Origin: Bradyrhizobium sp. STM 3809
GTDB taxonomy: Bacteria > Pseudomonadota > Alphaproteobacteria > Rhizobiales > Xanthobacteraceae
Reading direction: 5' to 3'
Assembly (NCBI RefSeq): GCF_000239795.1
Contig: NZ_CAFJ01000622.1
Coordinates: 1-34,269, forward strand
Length of the DNA stretch: 34,269 nucleotides
The translations under genes and the position numbers were made by a program. This document shows, one piece after another, positions 7,112 through 15,890 of the stretch. A model generated the notes under the pieces. It did not search any database. It had not been told where the DNA came from and saw only the letters and a list, made by a program, of their open reading frames with translations. The number at the start of each line of letters is the position of its first letter. The stretch's first letter is position 1.

Positions 7112-8617
7112 TCAGCCGCCCGAGCCGGCACGGTCGCGAAACGCCTCGACCATCAGCGGATTGAGGCCGAGCTCCGCGAGCGCTTCGCGCGCCCGCGCGT
7201 TGTCCATCGCGCGTCCCGCCAGACGATGGCCGCTGAGCCGGTCGGGCAGGGCGGTCAACAGCGCGCCCTGGCCGAGGCGGCGCGACCATTCGTGCAGGTC
7301 CTGCGCCAGGAACCGGTATCCGCCGACGGCCATCACGCCCGCCGGCGGCGCGGTGATCGAGATCGTGTCGTGGGCGCGGTCGAGCCGCACGGCATATTCG
7401 GTATCGACGAAATCGCGCGGCGGCGCCGGCATCAGCGAGTCGCTCGGCGGCGGCGGCGCGTAGGCGGCGACGACGACCATCGGCCCGCGCAGGCCCAGCG
7501 TGCCCTTCGGCGTCACCAGGATCTCGCCGGCGATCGACGAGCCCGGCTGCTCGCGTGGGGCGCCCTGGCGGCCCGGCTTGACGGCTCCGGGACTGCCGTC
7601 GGCGGAGGTGCGGCGGATCGCGAACAGGCCGGCCTCGCCGAACAGATAGACGTCGGTCAACTCGATCTCGCGCGTCTTCCAGGACGGGCTCGATGCCACC
7701 TGCTCAGGCGCGCGCCACATTCCGAGCACGTAGCGCAGGCTGGGCAGTCGGGCCGCGAGGTCGTGCTCGTCGATACGGAAGGCGAGCTGCGCGGGCGCGA
7801 CCAGGGTGTCGCAGCCGAGTTGCACGAGCTGCTGTTCCAGCGCCTCCGCATCGAACGGATGATGCAGCGCCAGGCTGCCGCCCGACAAGAGCCAGGTGAC
7901 GACCGAGGCGGCGAGCCCGGCGAAGGAGGACGGCAGGAACGCCGACATCATGTTCACGCCCTGCGGCAGGTCACTTTCGAGCGAGACGGCAAGGCCACCC
8001 GCGATCAGGCTGAGATGGGTCCGCGGGACCGCGCGAAAACCGTCTGAGGTGACGTCGAAGGAGACGATTGCGGCCTTGCGGCCATCGGGAATCAATCCGC
8101 GCGTCGAGCGGGAGGGTTTGGCGATCGACTGGTCGAGCGAGTACATGCCTTCGGGCAGGTCGCTGCCGAAGCCGCAGACGTGGCGGATCGAGAACGCCTC
8201 GGCCGCCGCGTTCATCGCGAGGTCGGAATGGATCACGCCATCGATCTTCGCCATGGTGACGATCGCGCGCGCGCTGGTGCGGTTGAGTGCCGCGACCAGC
8301 TCGGACTGACGCCACAGCAGCGGGAACACGGCGACGACGAGGCCGGCGCGATGCGCCGCCAGCACGGTCAGCACGAACTCGATCGTGTTGGGCAGCTGCA
8401 CTGCGATCACGGAATGCGCAGGGAGGCCGGCATCGATGAAATGCGCTGACAGCGCCGAGATCACGCGATCGGCTTCGGCATAGGTGAGGCGCATCGGGGG
8501 ACGCCCGGTGATGCGCTGCTTGTTGCTCGGATCGATGAGGGCGACTGCATCCGGCTTGCGCGCCAGGATGCGTTGAAACAACGCGTCGAGCGTCGGCGAC
8601 GTATTGGCCTGGTTCAC
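7112..8617 (-). CDS. Acyl-CoA synthetase-like (ANL fold) protein lacking catalytic motifs
   Basis: The 501-residue product has the layout of AMP-dependent acyl/aryl-CoA ligases: an N-terminal domain, an FGEAG segment at the place of the YGxTE motif, an acidic stretch at the TGD position, VGGYRF at the hinge and a short C-terminal lid. The key residues are missing. The P-loop, normally TSGTTGxPKG, reads TSDGFRAVPR (residues 190-199). The lid lysine, normally in a GK motif, is replaced in SGHRLAG (His464). Adenylation is therefore doubtful. I chose the GTG at 8617 (VNQANTSPTLDALF) rather than the TTG at 8653; neither RBS is strong. It follows the solute-binding protein gene by about 50 bases, so they are likely co-transcribed. 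Confidence 0.7.
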   Translation of the reverse strand: MNQANTSPTLDALFQRILARKPDAVALIDPSNKQRITGRPPMRLTYAEADRVISALSAHFIDAGLPAHSVIAVQLPNTIEFVLTVLAAHRAGLVVAVFPLLWRQSELVAALNRTSARAIVTMAKIDGVIHSDLAMNAAAEAFSIRHVCGFGSDLPEGMYSLDQSIAKPSRSTRGLIPDGRKAAIVSFDVTSDGFRAVPRTHLSLIAGGLAVSLESDLPQGVNMMSAFLPSSFAGLAASVVTWLLSGGSLALHHPFDAEALEQQLVQLGCDTLVAPAQLAFRIDEHDLAARLPSLRYVLGMWRAPEQVASSPSWKTREIELTDVYLFGEAGLFAIRRTSADGSPGAVKPGRQGAPREQPGSSIAGEILVTPKGTLGLRGPMVVVAAYAPPPPSDSLMPAPPRDFVDTEYAVRLDRAHDTISITAPPAGVMAVGGYRFLAQDLHEWSRRLGQGALLTALPDRLSGHRLAGRAMDNARAREALAELGLNPLMVEAFRDRAGSGG

Positions 8618-8666
8618 CTTCTGCCCCGTATTTTCACGGATCCGGCCGACCAACTGCCCCGGTTGG

Positions 8667-10532
8667 TCATTTCGATGCCGGCTCCGGCCGCTGCCACCAG
8701 CTCTCCGGGAGCGCTCCCGTCAAAGCTGTCCTCTTGGGCCGTTCTATACGATTCCACCGAGCGATCCATTCCTCGGCGGCGTTGAGCACTGGAATAGCGT
8801 AGAACCCCGCCATCAGGGTACGGTCCAATGCGCGAACGGTCGAGATAAATTCCGGCCTGTCGCGGGCCCGCAACAGCGCGGCGATCATCGCGTCGATCGC
8901 CGGGTCCTTGGCGCCCATGTAGTTCCGCGTTCCCGTGCGGTCGGCCGCCTCGCTGCCCCAATAGAACGCCTGCTCGTTGCCCGGCGACAGCGACTGGTCC
9001 CAGCGGTTCTGGATCATGTCGAATTCGAAGCTGAGCCTGCGCTGGTCGAACTGCACGGGATCGACCACACGGATCGATGCCGTGATGCCGGCGCGCTTGA
9101 GGCTGCCGGCATAGGCGAGCGCGATGCGCTCCTGGTCGCGCGTCGTCACCAGGATCTCGAAGGCGAGCGGCGCGCGTGTCGTCCGGTGCCGCAGCACCGT
9201 GCCGTCGAGGCCGTAGCCGGCCTCGGCCAGCAAATCGAGCGCGGCCTTCAGCGTCGCGCGGTCGCGCCCCGAGCCGTCGGTGACGGGCAGGCGGTAGCTG
9301 CCGTCCATGATGTCGGCCGGGATCTGCGCCGCGAAAGGCTTGAGCAGCTCGCGCTCGGTCGGATCGGCGGCGCGACCATAGGCCGACAGCTCCGAGCCTG
9401 CGAAATAGCCGCCGCTGCGGCTGTAGAGCCCGAAGAAGTAGTTGCGGTTGATCCACTCGAAGTCGAACAGCAAGGTCAGCGCCCGGCGCACCCTGATATC
9501 GGCGAACACCGGGCGGCGGGTGTTGAACACCAGGAACTGCGACGGCTGCGGCATCCCCGAGGTGAAGCTGTCGCGGATGACCTCGCCATTGCGTGCGGCC
9601 GGAAAGTCGTAGCCGTCATGCCAGCGCAGCGGCTCGGTCTCGACCCGGAAATCGTAGAGCCCGCGCTTGAATGCCTCGAACTGGCCGTTGGACTCGCGGT
9701 AATAGTCCAGGCGGACCTCGTCGAAGTTCCACAGGCCGCGGTTGACCGGCAGATCGCGGCCCCAATAGTCGGGATTGCGGGTGAGGGTGACGCTCGCGCC
9801 GGGCTGTACGGCGGTCACGCGATACGGGCCGGAGCCGATCGGCGCGGTCATCGTGGTGTTCTCGAAGGTCGCGACGTCGGTGGCGTGTTGCGGCAGGATC
9901 GGCATCAAGCCGAGAATGAGCGGCAGCTCGCGATCCTCCGCGCCGCCGAAGTCGAACCGCACGGTCAGCGGATCGAGCAGATCGGTTCGTGCGACCTTGC
10001 CGTAGAACTGCCGGTGGTTCGGACGGCCGTGGTCGCGCAGCAGGGCCAGGGAGAATGCGACGTCCTCGGCGAGCACCGGGGTGCCGTCCGAGAACCGGGC
10101 GCGGGGGTCGAGGTGGAACGTGACATAGGTCCGGCGGTCGTCCGTCTCGACGCTGCGGGCGAGCAGGCCGTAGAGGGTGAAGGCTTCGTCATTGCCACGG
10201 GTCAGAAGGCTCTCGACCACGTGGGTGCGGATTTGCTGCACCGCGACACCGCGAACGATGAAGGGATTGAGGCTGTCGAACGTGCCGAGCAGTCCCCAGA
10301 CGAGGCGGCCGCCTTTGGGGGCGTCGGGATTGACGTAGGGCATGTGGTCGAAGCCGGCCGGCAGCGCGGGCTGGCCGTGCATCGCGATTGCCGCAGTTTC
10401 GGCAGCACAGGCGCCGGAACTGTAGATTGGCTGCAACAGCGCCAGAATCGCGGCGGCCGATCCCGGGGCGGCGCCGAACATGCGCTGCAGCATCAGGATC
10501 ACGGCGCAAGCAATTGATTCGAAACGAGCCAC
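8667..10532 (-). CDS. YejA-like periplasmic solute-binding protein (SBP family 5)
   Basis: The 621-residue product belongs to the extracellular solute-binding protein family 5 (oligopeptide/YejA type). Hallmarks are HGQPALPAGFDHMPYVNPDAPKGG near the mature N-terminus, broken here as HGQPALPAGF then DHMPYVNPDAPKGG, and the later GSGPYRV and NPDYWGRDLPVNRG segments. The N-terminus contains a hydrophobic core (AAAILALLQPIY) and a plausible signal peptidase site after SSGACA. The start is uncertain: GTG 10532 gives a long n-region, while an in-frame ATG at 10493 gives a more typical signal peptide. No permease or ATPase gene is next to it, so it is either an orphan binding protein or works with a distant transporter. 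It heads a three-gene minus-strand set. Confidence 0.85.
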   Translation of the reverse strand: MARFESIACAVILMLQRMFGAAPGSAAAILALLQPIYSSGACAAETAAIAMHGQPALPAGFDHMPYVNPDAPKGGRLVWGLLGTFDSLNPFIVRGVAVQQIRTHVVESLLTRGNDEAFTLYGLLARSVETDDRRTYVTFHLDPRARFSDGTPVLAEDVAFSLALLRDHGRPNHRQFYGKVARTDLLDPLTVRFDFGGAEDRELPLILGLMPILPQHATDVATFENTTMTAPIGSGPYRVTAVQPGASVTLTRNPDYWGRDLPVNRGLWNFDEVRLDYYRESNGQFEAFKRGLYDFRVETEPLRWHDGYDFPAARNGEVIRDSFTSGMPQPSQFLVFNTRRPVFADIRVRRALTLLFDFEWINRNYFFGLYSRSGGYFAGSELSAYGRAADPTERELLKPFAAQIPADIMDGSYRLPVTDGSGRDRATLKAALDLLAEAGYGLDGTVLRHRTTRAPLAFEILVTTRDQERIALAYAGSLKRAGITASIRVVDPVQFDQRRLSFEFDMIQNRWDQSLSPGNEQAFYWGSEAADRTGTRNYMGAKDPAIDAMIAALLRARDRPEFISTVRALDRTLMAGFYAIPVLNAAEEWIARWNRIERPKRTALTGALPESWWQRPEPASK

Positions 10533-10753
10533 GAAAGGCTTTTACCATAGACGCGCCCGCGCTAAACGGCGTGCTCGACACGGTCTCGCGGCATTGATCT
10601 TTCCGCGTACCGCGTTATGAAAGCGGTCAATTGAGCACGGCGGCAACGCCTGTCACTTATCCGCCTCATTTCCTGAGGAGACAGCCGCTTCAACGGCTTG
10701 GTGTGGCGCCTTTGGCGGTCTCGGGCGCTGCCGTTCAGAAAGGGTTTTCCGCA

Positions 10754-11548
10754 ATGAATTTCCGTGACTTGGCCTCGTCGGTTGGGCCGCGTGGGCGCCG
10801 CGTCGCCTTGCTGGCAGTCACTGCGCTGGCCGTTTCGTTCGCCTCCGAGGCGCAGTCGCAGGCTCAGCCGCCCGCGGCCCCCAAGGCGAAGGCTCCGGCT
10901 GCTGCTCCCAAGGCTCCCGCTCCGGCTGCGCAGGCCCCTGCCGCTCCTCCCGCCGCGGGCCAGCCGCAGCAGCAGGCCCAGCAGCAGCAGGAAATGCCGC
11001 AGCTGATCTATGCGCCCTGGACCAAGTTCTGCCTCAAGGGCCAGGACGCCAACGCCAAGCAGGTCTGCTTCATCGGCAAGGACGGTCGGATCGAGTCCGG
11101 TCAGCCGGTGGTTGCGGCCGTGATCATCGAGCCCGAAGGCGAGCCGAAGAAGATCCTGCGCGTGACCCTGCCGCTCGGCATGCAGCTGCAGCCCGGCACC
11201 CGCATCGTGGTCGACAGCAACCAGGCGCTGCAGAGCCCCTACGTGATCTGCTTCCAGAACGGCTGCATGTCCGACTATGAAGCGACCGCGGATTTCCTGG
11301 CCAGCCTGAAGAAGGGCCAGACCCTCTACGTGCAGGCGATCAACTCGAACGGCACCGCGCTGACGCTGCCGCTGCCGCTGCAGGAAGGCAACAGCAGCTT
11401 CGCCAAGGCCTATGACGGCCCGCCGACGGATCCGAAGGAGTTCGAGAAGACCCAGCAGAAGCTGCAGGAAGAGCTGCAGAAGCGCGCCGAGGAGCAGCGC
11501 AAGAAGCTGGAGCAGACGCAAGGCGGGCAGCCCCAGGCGAAGCAGTAA
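10754..11548 (+). CDS. Invasion-associated locus B (IalB) family periplasmic protein
   Basis: The 264-residue product starts MNFRDLASSVGPRGRR and has a signal peptide core ALLAVTALAVSFA. A low-complexity Pro/Ala/Gln linker (about 37-83) precedes the IalB domain, which opens QLIYAPWTKFCLKG. Four conserved-looking cysteines lie in KFCLKG, QVCFIG and VICFQNGCMSD, probably as disulfides. The C-terminal 40 residues are a highly charged Glu/Lys/Gln helix, likely coiled coil. I chose ATG 10754, with AAGGG nine bases upstream; longer in-frame extensions upstream have no signal-peptide logic. IalB-like proteins are widespread in Rhizobiales envelopes, and their molecular role outside Bartonella is unknown. 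Confidence 0.88.
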   Translation: MNFRDLASSVGPRGRRVALLAVTALAVSFASEAQSQAQPPAAPKAKAPAAAPKAPAPAAQAPAAPPAAGQPQQQAQQQQEMPQLIYAPWTKFCLKGQDANAKQVCFIGKDGRIESGQPVVAAVIIEPEGEPKKILRVTLPLGMQLQPGTRIVVDSNQALQSPYVICFQNGCMSDYEATADFLASLKKGQTLYVQAINSNGTALTLPLPLQEGNSSFAKAYDGPPTDPKEFEKTQQKLQEELQKRAEEQRKKLEQTQGGQPQAKQ

Positions 11549-11580
11549 CGCGCGGCCGAACCCGCGAGATCGACAACGCA

Positions 11581-11610
11581 AAAGGCGCTCCGATCGGAGC
11601 GCCTTTTTTA
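11581..11610 (+). terminator. Rho-independent terminator of the IalB-like gene
   Basis: The 26-base perfect palindrome built from AAAGGCGCTCCGA and TCGGAGCGCCTTT is followed by further Ts. It starts 32 bases after the IalB-family stop codon, in the classic position and form for an intrinsic terminator. Confidence 0.9.
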
Positions 11611-11687
11611 TTGGCTTGGATTGTCGGCGACCGCTGCGAGAACGCCGATCCCGCCCGGCGACGGGTGCGGCCGGAGGCGGGCAGCGG

Positions 11688-12020
11688 TCAGTTCAACAGC
11701 GGGTTGCGCGGACGATAGCCGCCGGACTTGTCCTTGATGAAGATCTCGGCAACCTGGGAGTGCCGGATGGGCTCGCCGGACTCGTCCGGAACGAGGTTCT
11801 GCTCGGACACATAGGCGACGTATTCGGATTCCGCGTTCTCGGCCAGCAGATGGTAGAACGGCTGGTCCTTATGCGGCCGAACCTCTTCGGGGATCGAGAG
11901 CCACCATTCCTCGGTGTTGTTGAACTCAGGGTCGATGTCGAAGATCACGCCCCGGAACGAGAACACTCGGTGCCGGACGATCTGGCCGATCTGAAACTTG
12001 GCAGTTCGCGCTTTGATCAT
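11688..12020 (-). CDS. hspQ: HspQ, hemimethylated-DNA-binding/heat shock protein
   Basis: The 110-residue product matches the HspQ/YccV family. In Enterobacteria HspQ affects DnaA stability and is a Lon specificity factor; hemimethylated DNA binding was also reported. Visible signatures are KFQIGQIVRHRVFSFRGVIFD near the N-terminus (KFQIGQIVRH then RVFSFRGVIFD), DPEFNNTEEWW, QPFYHLLAEN and VAYVSEQNLVPD. Together they cover the whole small beta-barrel domain. Length is normal for alphaproteobacteria. The gene faces the IalB-like gene convergently and is divergent from the AEC transporter gene, with 120 bases between. I could not identify a heat-shock sigma promoter by eye. Confidence 0.95.
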   Translation of the reverse strand: MIKARTAKFQIGQIVRHRVFSFRGVIFDIDPEFNNTEEWWLSIPEEVRPHKDQPFYHLLAENAESEYVAYVSEQNLVPDESGEPIRHSQVAEIFIKDKSGGYRPRNPLLN

Positions 12021-12140
12021 TCTAGTCGAATAGACCAGGATTGAGGCTGATGCTAGTGCCCGGGGGGCGGATTTAATCTAGGCATCGTCGATTCGCGCCC
12101 TGCATTCCAAAGGCCCGCTACGGGTCCTCCGCAAAGACCC

Positions 12141-13094
12141 ATGCTCGATATTCTCAATCTCGCTTTGCCTTATTTCGGCGTCGTTTTCATAGGGTTCGCC
12201 TGCGGTAAATGGAAGAAGCTGCCGGAATCCGGGCTGTCCTGGATGAACTTCTTCCTGCTGTACGTGTCGCTGCCCGCCCTGATGTTCAACCTGATCGCAC
12301 GCACGCCATTTGCGGAACTGAGCAACCCTCCCTTCCTGGTTGCAACGACCTTGGCGACGATGCTCACCTTCACGCTGGCACTGGTGCTCGGCAAGCTGAT
12401 CGGCCACCTGTCGCTGCGCGAGGCGACCATGGCGGGACTTGCCGGCGGCTATGGCAATATCGGTTATATGGGACCGGGGCTGGCGCTCGCCGTGCTCGGG
12501 CCGAAGGCCGCGGCGCCGACGGCGCTGATCTTCTGCTGCGACAGCATCTTCCTGTTCTCGATCGTGCCGCTGCTGGTCGAACTGACCGAGCGCGATCATG
12601 CCTCGGTTGCGCATGCGGTGCGCACGGTGCTGCAGCAGATCCTGCGCAATCCGCTGATCATGGCCACCGCGGCCGGCATCCTCGCAGCCGCGTTGCAGCT
12701 GCACCCGCCGACCGTGGTCGATCGCACCCTGCAGTTCCTGCAGAATGCCGCTGCGCCGACGGCGCTGTTCGCGCTCGGCGTCACCGTGGCGTTGCGACCG
12801 TTCGAGCGGCTGCCATGGGAGGTGCCGGTGCTCACGGTCGTGAAGCTCGTGATTCACCCGCTGGTGTCGTTCGGCCTGATGCTGCTGCTCGGGCCGTTCG
12901 CGCAGCCCTGGGCCGCGACCGCGGTGCTGATGGCGGCGCTGCCGCCGGCGCTGAACGTGTTCGTGATCGCGCGCCAGTACGACAGCTGGATCAAGCCGGC
13001 GTCATCGGCAGTCCTGATCGGCACCTTCGCCTCCGTCCTGACCCTGACCACGGCCATGTGGCTGATCCAGAGCGGACGGCTGGTGTTTCCGTAG
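12141..13094 (+). CDS. AEC-family (auxin efflux carrier-like) transporter
   Basis: The 317-residue membrane protein has about ten hydrophobic segments in two halves, in the pattern of the AEC/BART superfamily. Characteristic segments include the opening ALPYFGVVFIGFACGKW, the NIGYMGPGLAL motif in the middle and PPALNVFVIARQYD in the second half. AEC members export or import organic acids or hormones; malonate, malate and lactate are typical bacterial substrates, but specificity cannot be read here. No good SD precedes the ATG. A short hairpin (GGGTC/GACCC) abuts it. It is monocistronic, ending a few bases before the convergent UbiH-like gene. Confidence 0.85.
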   Translation: MLDILNLALPYFGVVFIGFACGKWKKLPESGLSWMNFFLLYVSLPALMFNLIARTPFAELSNPPFLVATTLATMLTFTLALVLGKLIGHLSLREATMAGLAGGYGNIGYMGPGLALAVLGPKAAAPTALIFCCDSIFLFSIVPLLVELTERDHASVAHAVRTVLQQILRNPLIMATAAGILAAALQLHPPTVVDRTLQFLQNAAAPTALFALGVTVALRPFERLPWEVPVLTVVKLVIHPLVSFGLMLLLGPFAQPWAATAVLMAALPPALNVFVIARQYDSWIKPASSAVLIGTFASVLTLTTAMWLIQSGRLVFP

Positions 13095-13100
13095 ATCCGC

Positions 13101-14315
13101 TCAGCCCGCCTTGCGCGACGTGCGCCACGACGGCGCCAGACCTTCGCGCATCGCCAGCCGCCGCAGCGGGCCGATGCCGCCGATCAGATGCATGCCGACC
13201 GCGCGCACCGACTGCATCGGCAGCAGGTCGCTGAGCAAGGAGCGGTTGGCGACGTCGATCACGAAGGTGCGGCTGAGAATATCGGCGCGACGCGCGGCGC
13301 CGTAGCGGGCGATCACCTGCGGCGCGCCGAGATCCTCGCCGGCCGCCTTGGCCTTGGCCACGACATCGGCGATGTCGATGCCGTCACGCAGGCCGAGATT
13401 GAGGCCTTGCGCGCCGATCGGCGGCACCACATGCGCGGCCTCGCCGATCAGCGCGATGCGGTTCTGCGCGTAAGCTTGCGGCCGCTCGATCGCGAGCGGG
13501 AATACGTGACGGCCGGGCTCGACATGGACGCGGCCGAAGATCGAATGCGACTGCCGCTCCGCGGCGGCCGACAGCGCGTCGTCGTCCAGCGCCTGCAGCC
13601 GCTCGATCTCCGCTGGGGAGGCCACCCAGACCACGCTGCAGCGGTCGCCCGGCAACGGCACGAACACGCATGGTCCACGCGGCGTGTGGAATTCCGTCGA
13701 GACGTTGTGGTGCGGCCTGACATGGCTGATGTTGAACGTCAACGCCGCCTGCTGCAGCGGTCGCCTGACGACGCCGATGCCGGCGGCCTCGCGGCACAGC
13801 GAATGCCGGCCGTCGGCGCCGACCACGAGCTGCGCGGTCAGCACGCGGCCGGATGCGGTGGTGACGGTCACCGCCTCGGCGGCGCTGCGAACGCTCTCGG
13901 CATCCTCGGCGATCCGCGTCAGGCCCTCGATCTCGCCGGCGCGCTGTTCCAGCGCCTCGACCAGCACGGCATTGGCGATGTTGTAGCCGAATACGTCGAG
14001 CCCGATCTCGTCGGCGACGAAGCGGACCTCGGGCGCGCGGATCAGCCGGCCCGTATCGTCGACCAGCCGCATCGTCTTCAGGCCCGCGGCGCGATCGCGG
14101 CACGACGACCAGACGCCGATCTCGTCGAGAAAATCGACGGAGCCGCCGAGCAGGGCGGTGGTGCGGTTGTCGCCATAGGGCGCCTTGCGGGCGACAAGCG
14201 CCGTCCGGGCGCCGGTCTGCGCCAGCGCAATGGCCGCCGCGAGCCCGGAGGGGCCGCCGCCGACGACAATGACGTCGAAGCTGGTGTGTTCGAAGCTGCT
14301 GTCTGCCTGGGTCAT
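13101..14315 (-). CDS. UbiH/UbiF-family FAD-dependent monooxygenase
   Basis: The 404-residue product has the three flavoprotein hydroxylase motifs. These are the Rossmann loop VVGGGPSGLAAAIAL (GGGPSG at 19-24), the GADGRHS segment at 166-172, and the GEAAHVVPPIGAQGLNLG FAD/ribityl motif from residue 291. The last matches the UbiH/COQ6 type used for ubiquinone ring hydroxylation, and the length is normal. I start at ATG 14315 (MTQADSSFEHTS); the frame is open 40 codons further but this adds no family homology. It is divergent from pcs across 118 bases. Ubiquinone biosynthesis is the likely role, but other aromatic hydroxylations are possible, so I give no gene symbol. Confidence 0.85.
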   Translation of the reverse strand: MTQADSSFEHTSFDVIVVGGGPSGLAAAIALAQTGARTALVARKAPYGDNRTTALLGGSVDFLDEIGVWSSCRDRAAGLKTMRLVDDTGRLIRAPEVRFVADEIGLDVFGYNIANAVLVEALEQRAGEIEGLTRIAEDAESVRSAAEAVTVTTASGRVLTAQLVVGADGRHSLCREAAGIGVVRRPLQQAALTFNISHVRPHHNVSTEFHTPRGPCVFVPLPGDRCSVVWVASPAEIERLQALDDDALSAAAERQSHSIFGRVHVEPGRHVFPLAIERPQAYAQNRIALIGEAAHVVPPIGAQGLNLGLRDGIDIADVVAKAKAAGEDLGAPQVIARYGAARRADILSRTFVIDVANRSLLSDLLPMQSVRAVGMHLIGGIGPLRRLAMREGLAPSWRTSRKAG

Positions 14316-14377
14316 GCCGGAACATTTGACGTTCCCGCCGGCATTTTCAAGAGTGATCCCACACGCCTGCGCGGCGC

Positions 14378-14395
14378 ATCGCCGCAAGCGGCGAT
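14378..14395. promoter_or_regulatory. Palindrome between the divergent monooxygenase and pcs genes
   Basis: ATCGCCGC and GCGGCGAT form an 18-base palindrome about 40 bases upstream of the pcs ATG and 60 bases upstream of the monooxygenase ATG. It could be an operator shared by the divergent promoters or an RNA hairpin with a CAAG loop. No regulator is assigned. Confidence 0.3.
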
Positions 14396-14433
14396 ATGCA
14401 ATTCGCTCCGATTCCTGATAGCAGTGGGCCAGC

Positions 14434-15168
14434 ATGGATCAGGTCAGACCAGAGAGCGCGGTAACGGCCACGCCCGCGCATCGCGCGGCGGCGTTTTCCG
14501 TGCATGTGTTCACCGCGCTCGGCGCCGGTGTCGCGCTGCTGGCCATGCTCGAGGCGGTGCGCGAGCACTGGACCGCGATGTTCTGGTGGCTCGGCGTCGC
14601 GCTGGTGATCGACGGCGTCGACGGACCGATGGCGCGCTGGCTCGACGTCGTCCACGTGCAGCCCGACTGGTCCGGCGACGTGCTCGACCTCGTGGTCGAC
14701 TTCACGACCTATGTGTTCGTGCCGGCCTATGCGGTCACCGCGAGCGGCATGCTGCTGCCGCTGGCCGCGCCCCTGATCGGCGTCGGCATCGCGGTCACCG
14801 GCGCGCTGTATTTTGCCGATCGCCGCATGAAGAGCGACGACAATCATTTCCGCGGCTTCCCGGGCCTGTGGAACATCGCCGCGCTGTATCTGTTCCTGCT
14901 GCATCCGCCGCCGCTGCTCGCCACGCTCGGCCTCGCACTCCTGATCGCGCTCACCTTCGCGCCGTTTCATGTCATCCATCCCGTGCGCGTCCGTCGGCTG
15001 CGCTGGCTCACGCTGCCGCTGGTCGTGCTCTGGGGCGTGCTGGTGATCCACGCGCTCAGCCGGAATTTCGTCGTTCATCCGATCGTGACGGTGCTGCTGT
15101 GCGCGATCGGCCTCTACATCGTCGCGAGCGACTCCGCGATCCGCCTATTGAGATCCTTGAAAGCATGA
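14434..15168 (+). CDS. pcs: Phosphatidylcholine synthase
   Basis: Pcs condenses CDP-diacylglycerol with choline to make phosphatidylcholine in one step, at the inner membrane. The 244-residue product has about seven hydrophobic segments. It carries a CDP-alcohol phosphotransferase motif at 60-89: Asp60, Asp63-Gly64, Ala67-Arg68, then twelve residues, Gly81, Asp85 and Asp89. The twelve-residue gap before the Gly is what I recall as the Pcs-specific variant of the motif; other family members have eight. The segment DNHFRGFPGLWN is also typical. Its stop overlaps the terC start (ATGA), so the two are co-transcribed. Phosphatidylcholine is a major rhizobial membrane lipid. Confidence 0.95.
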   Translation: MDQVRPESAVTATPAHRAAAFSVHVFTALGAGVALLAMLEAVREHWTAMFWWLGVALVIDGVDGPMARWLDVVHVQPDWSGDVLDLVVDFTTYVFVPAYAVTASGMLLPLAAPLIGVGIAVTGALYFADRRMKSDDNHFRGFPGLWNIAALYLFLLHPPPLLATLGLALLIALTFAPFHVIHPVRVRRLRWLTLPLVVLWGVLVIHALSRNFVVHPIVTVLLCAIGLYIVASDSAIRLLRSLKA

Positions 15169-15890
15169 TCGACCTTCTCGCCAGTCCCGAAGCCTGGGCC
15201 GCCTTGCTGACGCTGACCGTGCTGGAAATCGTTCTCGGCATCGACAACGTCATCTTCCTGTCGGTGATCACCTCGCGCATCCCGGAGCCGCAGGCGCTGC
15301 GCGCCCGGCAGATCGGTCTGGCGCTGGCGCTGATCTTCCGCATCATGCTGCTCAGCGTGCTGGTCTGGCTGATCGGCCTCACCCAGCCGGTGTTCTCGAT
15401 CCGCGGCCTCGGCTTCTCCTGGCGCGACATCATCCTGATCGGCGGCGGTCTGTTCCTGATCGCCAAGGCGACGCACGAGATTCATGCCGAGGTCGAGGCG
15501 CGGGAGGACGAGGGGCCGCAGGCCGGCGGCCGCAGCAGCTTCTTCTGGGTCATCGTGCAGATCATCGTCATCGATCTCGTGTTCTCGCTCGACTCGATCA
15601 TCACCGCGATCGGCATGGCGCAGGATCTCGAGATCATGATCGCGGCGGTGATCATCGCGGTCATCATCATGTACGTCTCGTCCGGGCCGGTCGCGCGGTT
15701 CGTCGCCAACCATCCGACCACCAAGATGCTGGCGCTCGCCTTCCTGGTGCTGATCGGCGTTGCGCTGGTGGCCGACGGCTTCGAGTTCCATATCCCGCGC
15801 GGCTACATCTACTTCGCGATCGCCTTCGCACTCGCGGTCGAGGCCTTCAACGTGATGGCCTCGCGCAACCGCAGGAAGCGCCAGGGCTGA
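15165..15890 (+). CDS. TerC-family integral membrane protein
   Basis: The 241-residue product has seven or so transmembrane segments and the two TerC half-motifs. One is LEIVLGIDNVIFLSVI near the N-terminus and the other VIDLVFSLDSIITAIGM in the middle, both carrying the membrane-embedded Asp residues. A charged cytoplasmic loop (HAEVEAREDEGP) separates the halves. TerC proteins are linked to tellurite resistance and, in better-studied members, to metal (Mn2+) export. The specific ion here is unknown. The ATG overlaps the pcs stop codon by four bases. The tail NRRKRQG ends at a TGA followed by a suggestive open stretch in another frame (see findings). Confidence 0.9.
   Translation: MIDLLASPEAWAALLTLTVLEIVLGIDNVIFLSVITSRIPEPQALRARQIGLALALIFRIMLLSVLVWLIGLTQPVFSIRGLGFSWRDIILIGGGLFLIAKATHEIHAEVEAREDEGPQAGGRSSFFWVIVQIIVIDLVFSLDSIITAIGMAQDLEIMIAAVIIAVIIMYVSSGPVARFVANHPTTKMLALAFLVLIGVALVADGFEFHIPRGYIYFAIAFALAVEAFNVMASRNRRKRQG

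Noticed and set aside
10631-10753. N-terminal extension of the IalB-like ORF to 10631
   Set aside because: It would place 41 extra residues before a clean signal peptide and bypass the SD at the ATG at 10754.
13188-15890. 900-codon plus-strand ORF ending in the TerC sequence
   Set aside because: Only the last 241 codons encode a protein family. The rest is antisense to the UbiH-like gene and off-frame through pcs. The real start is the ATG at 15165.
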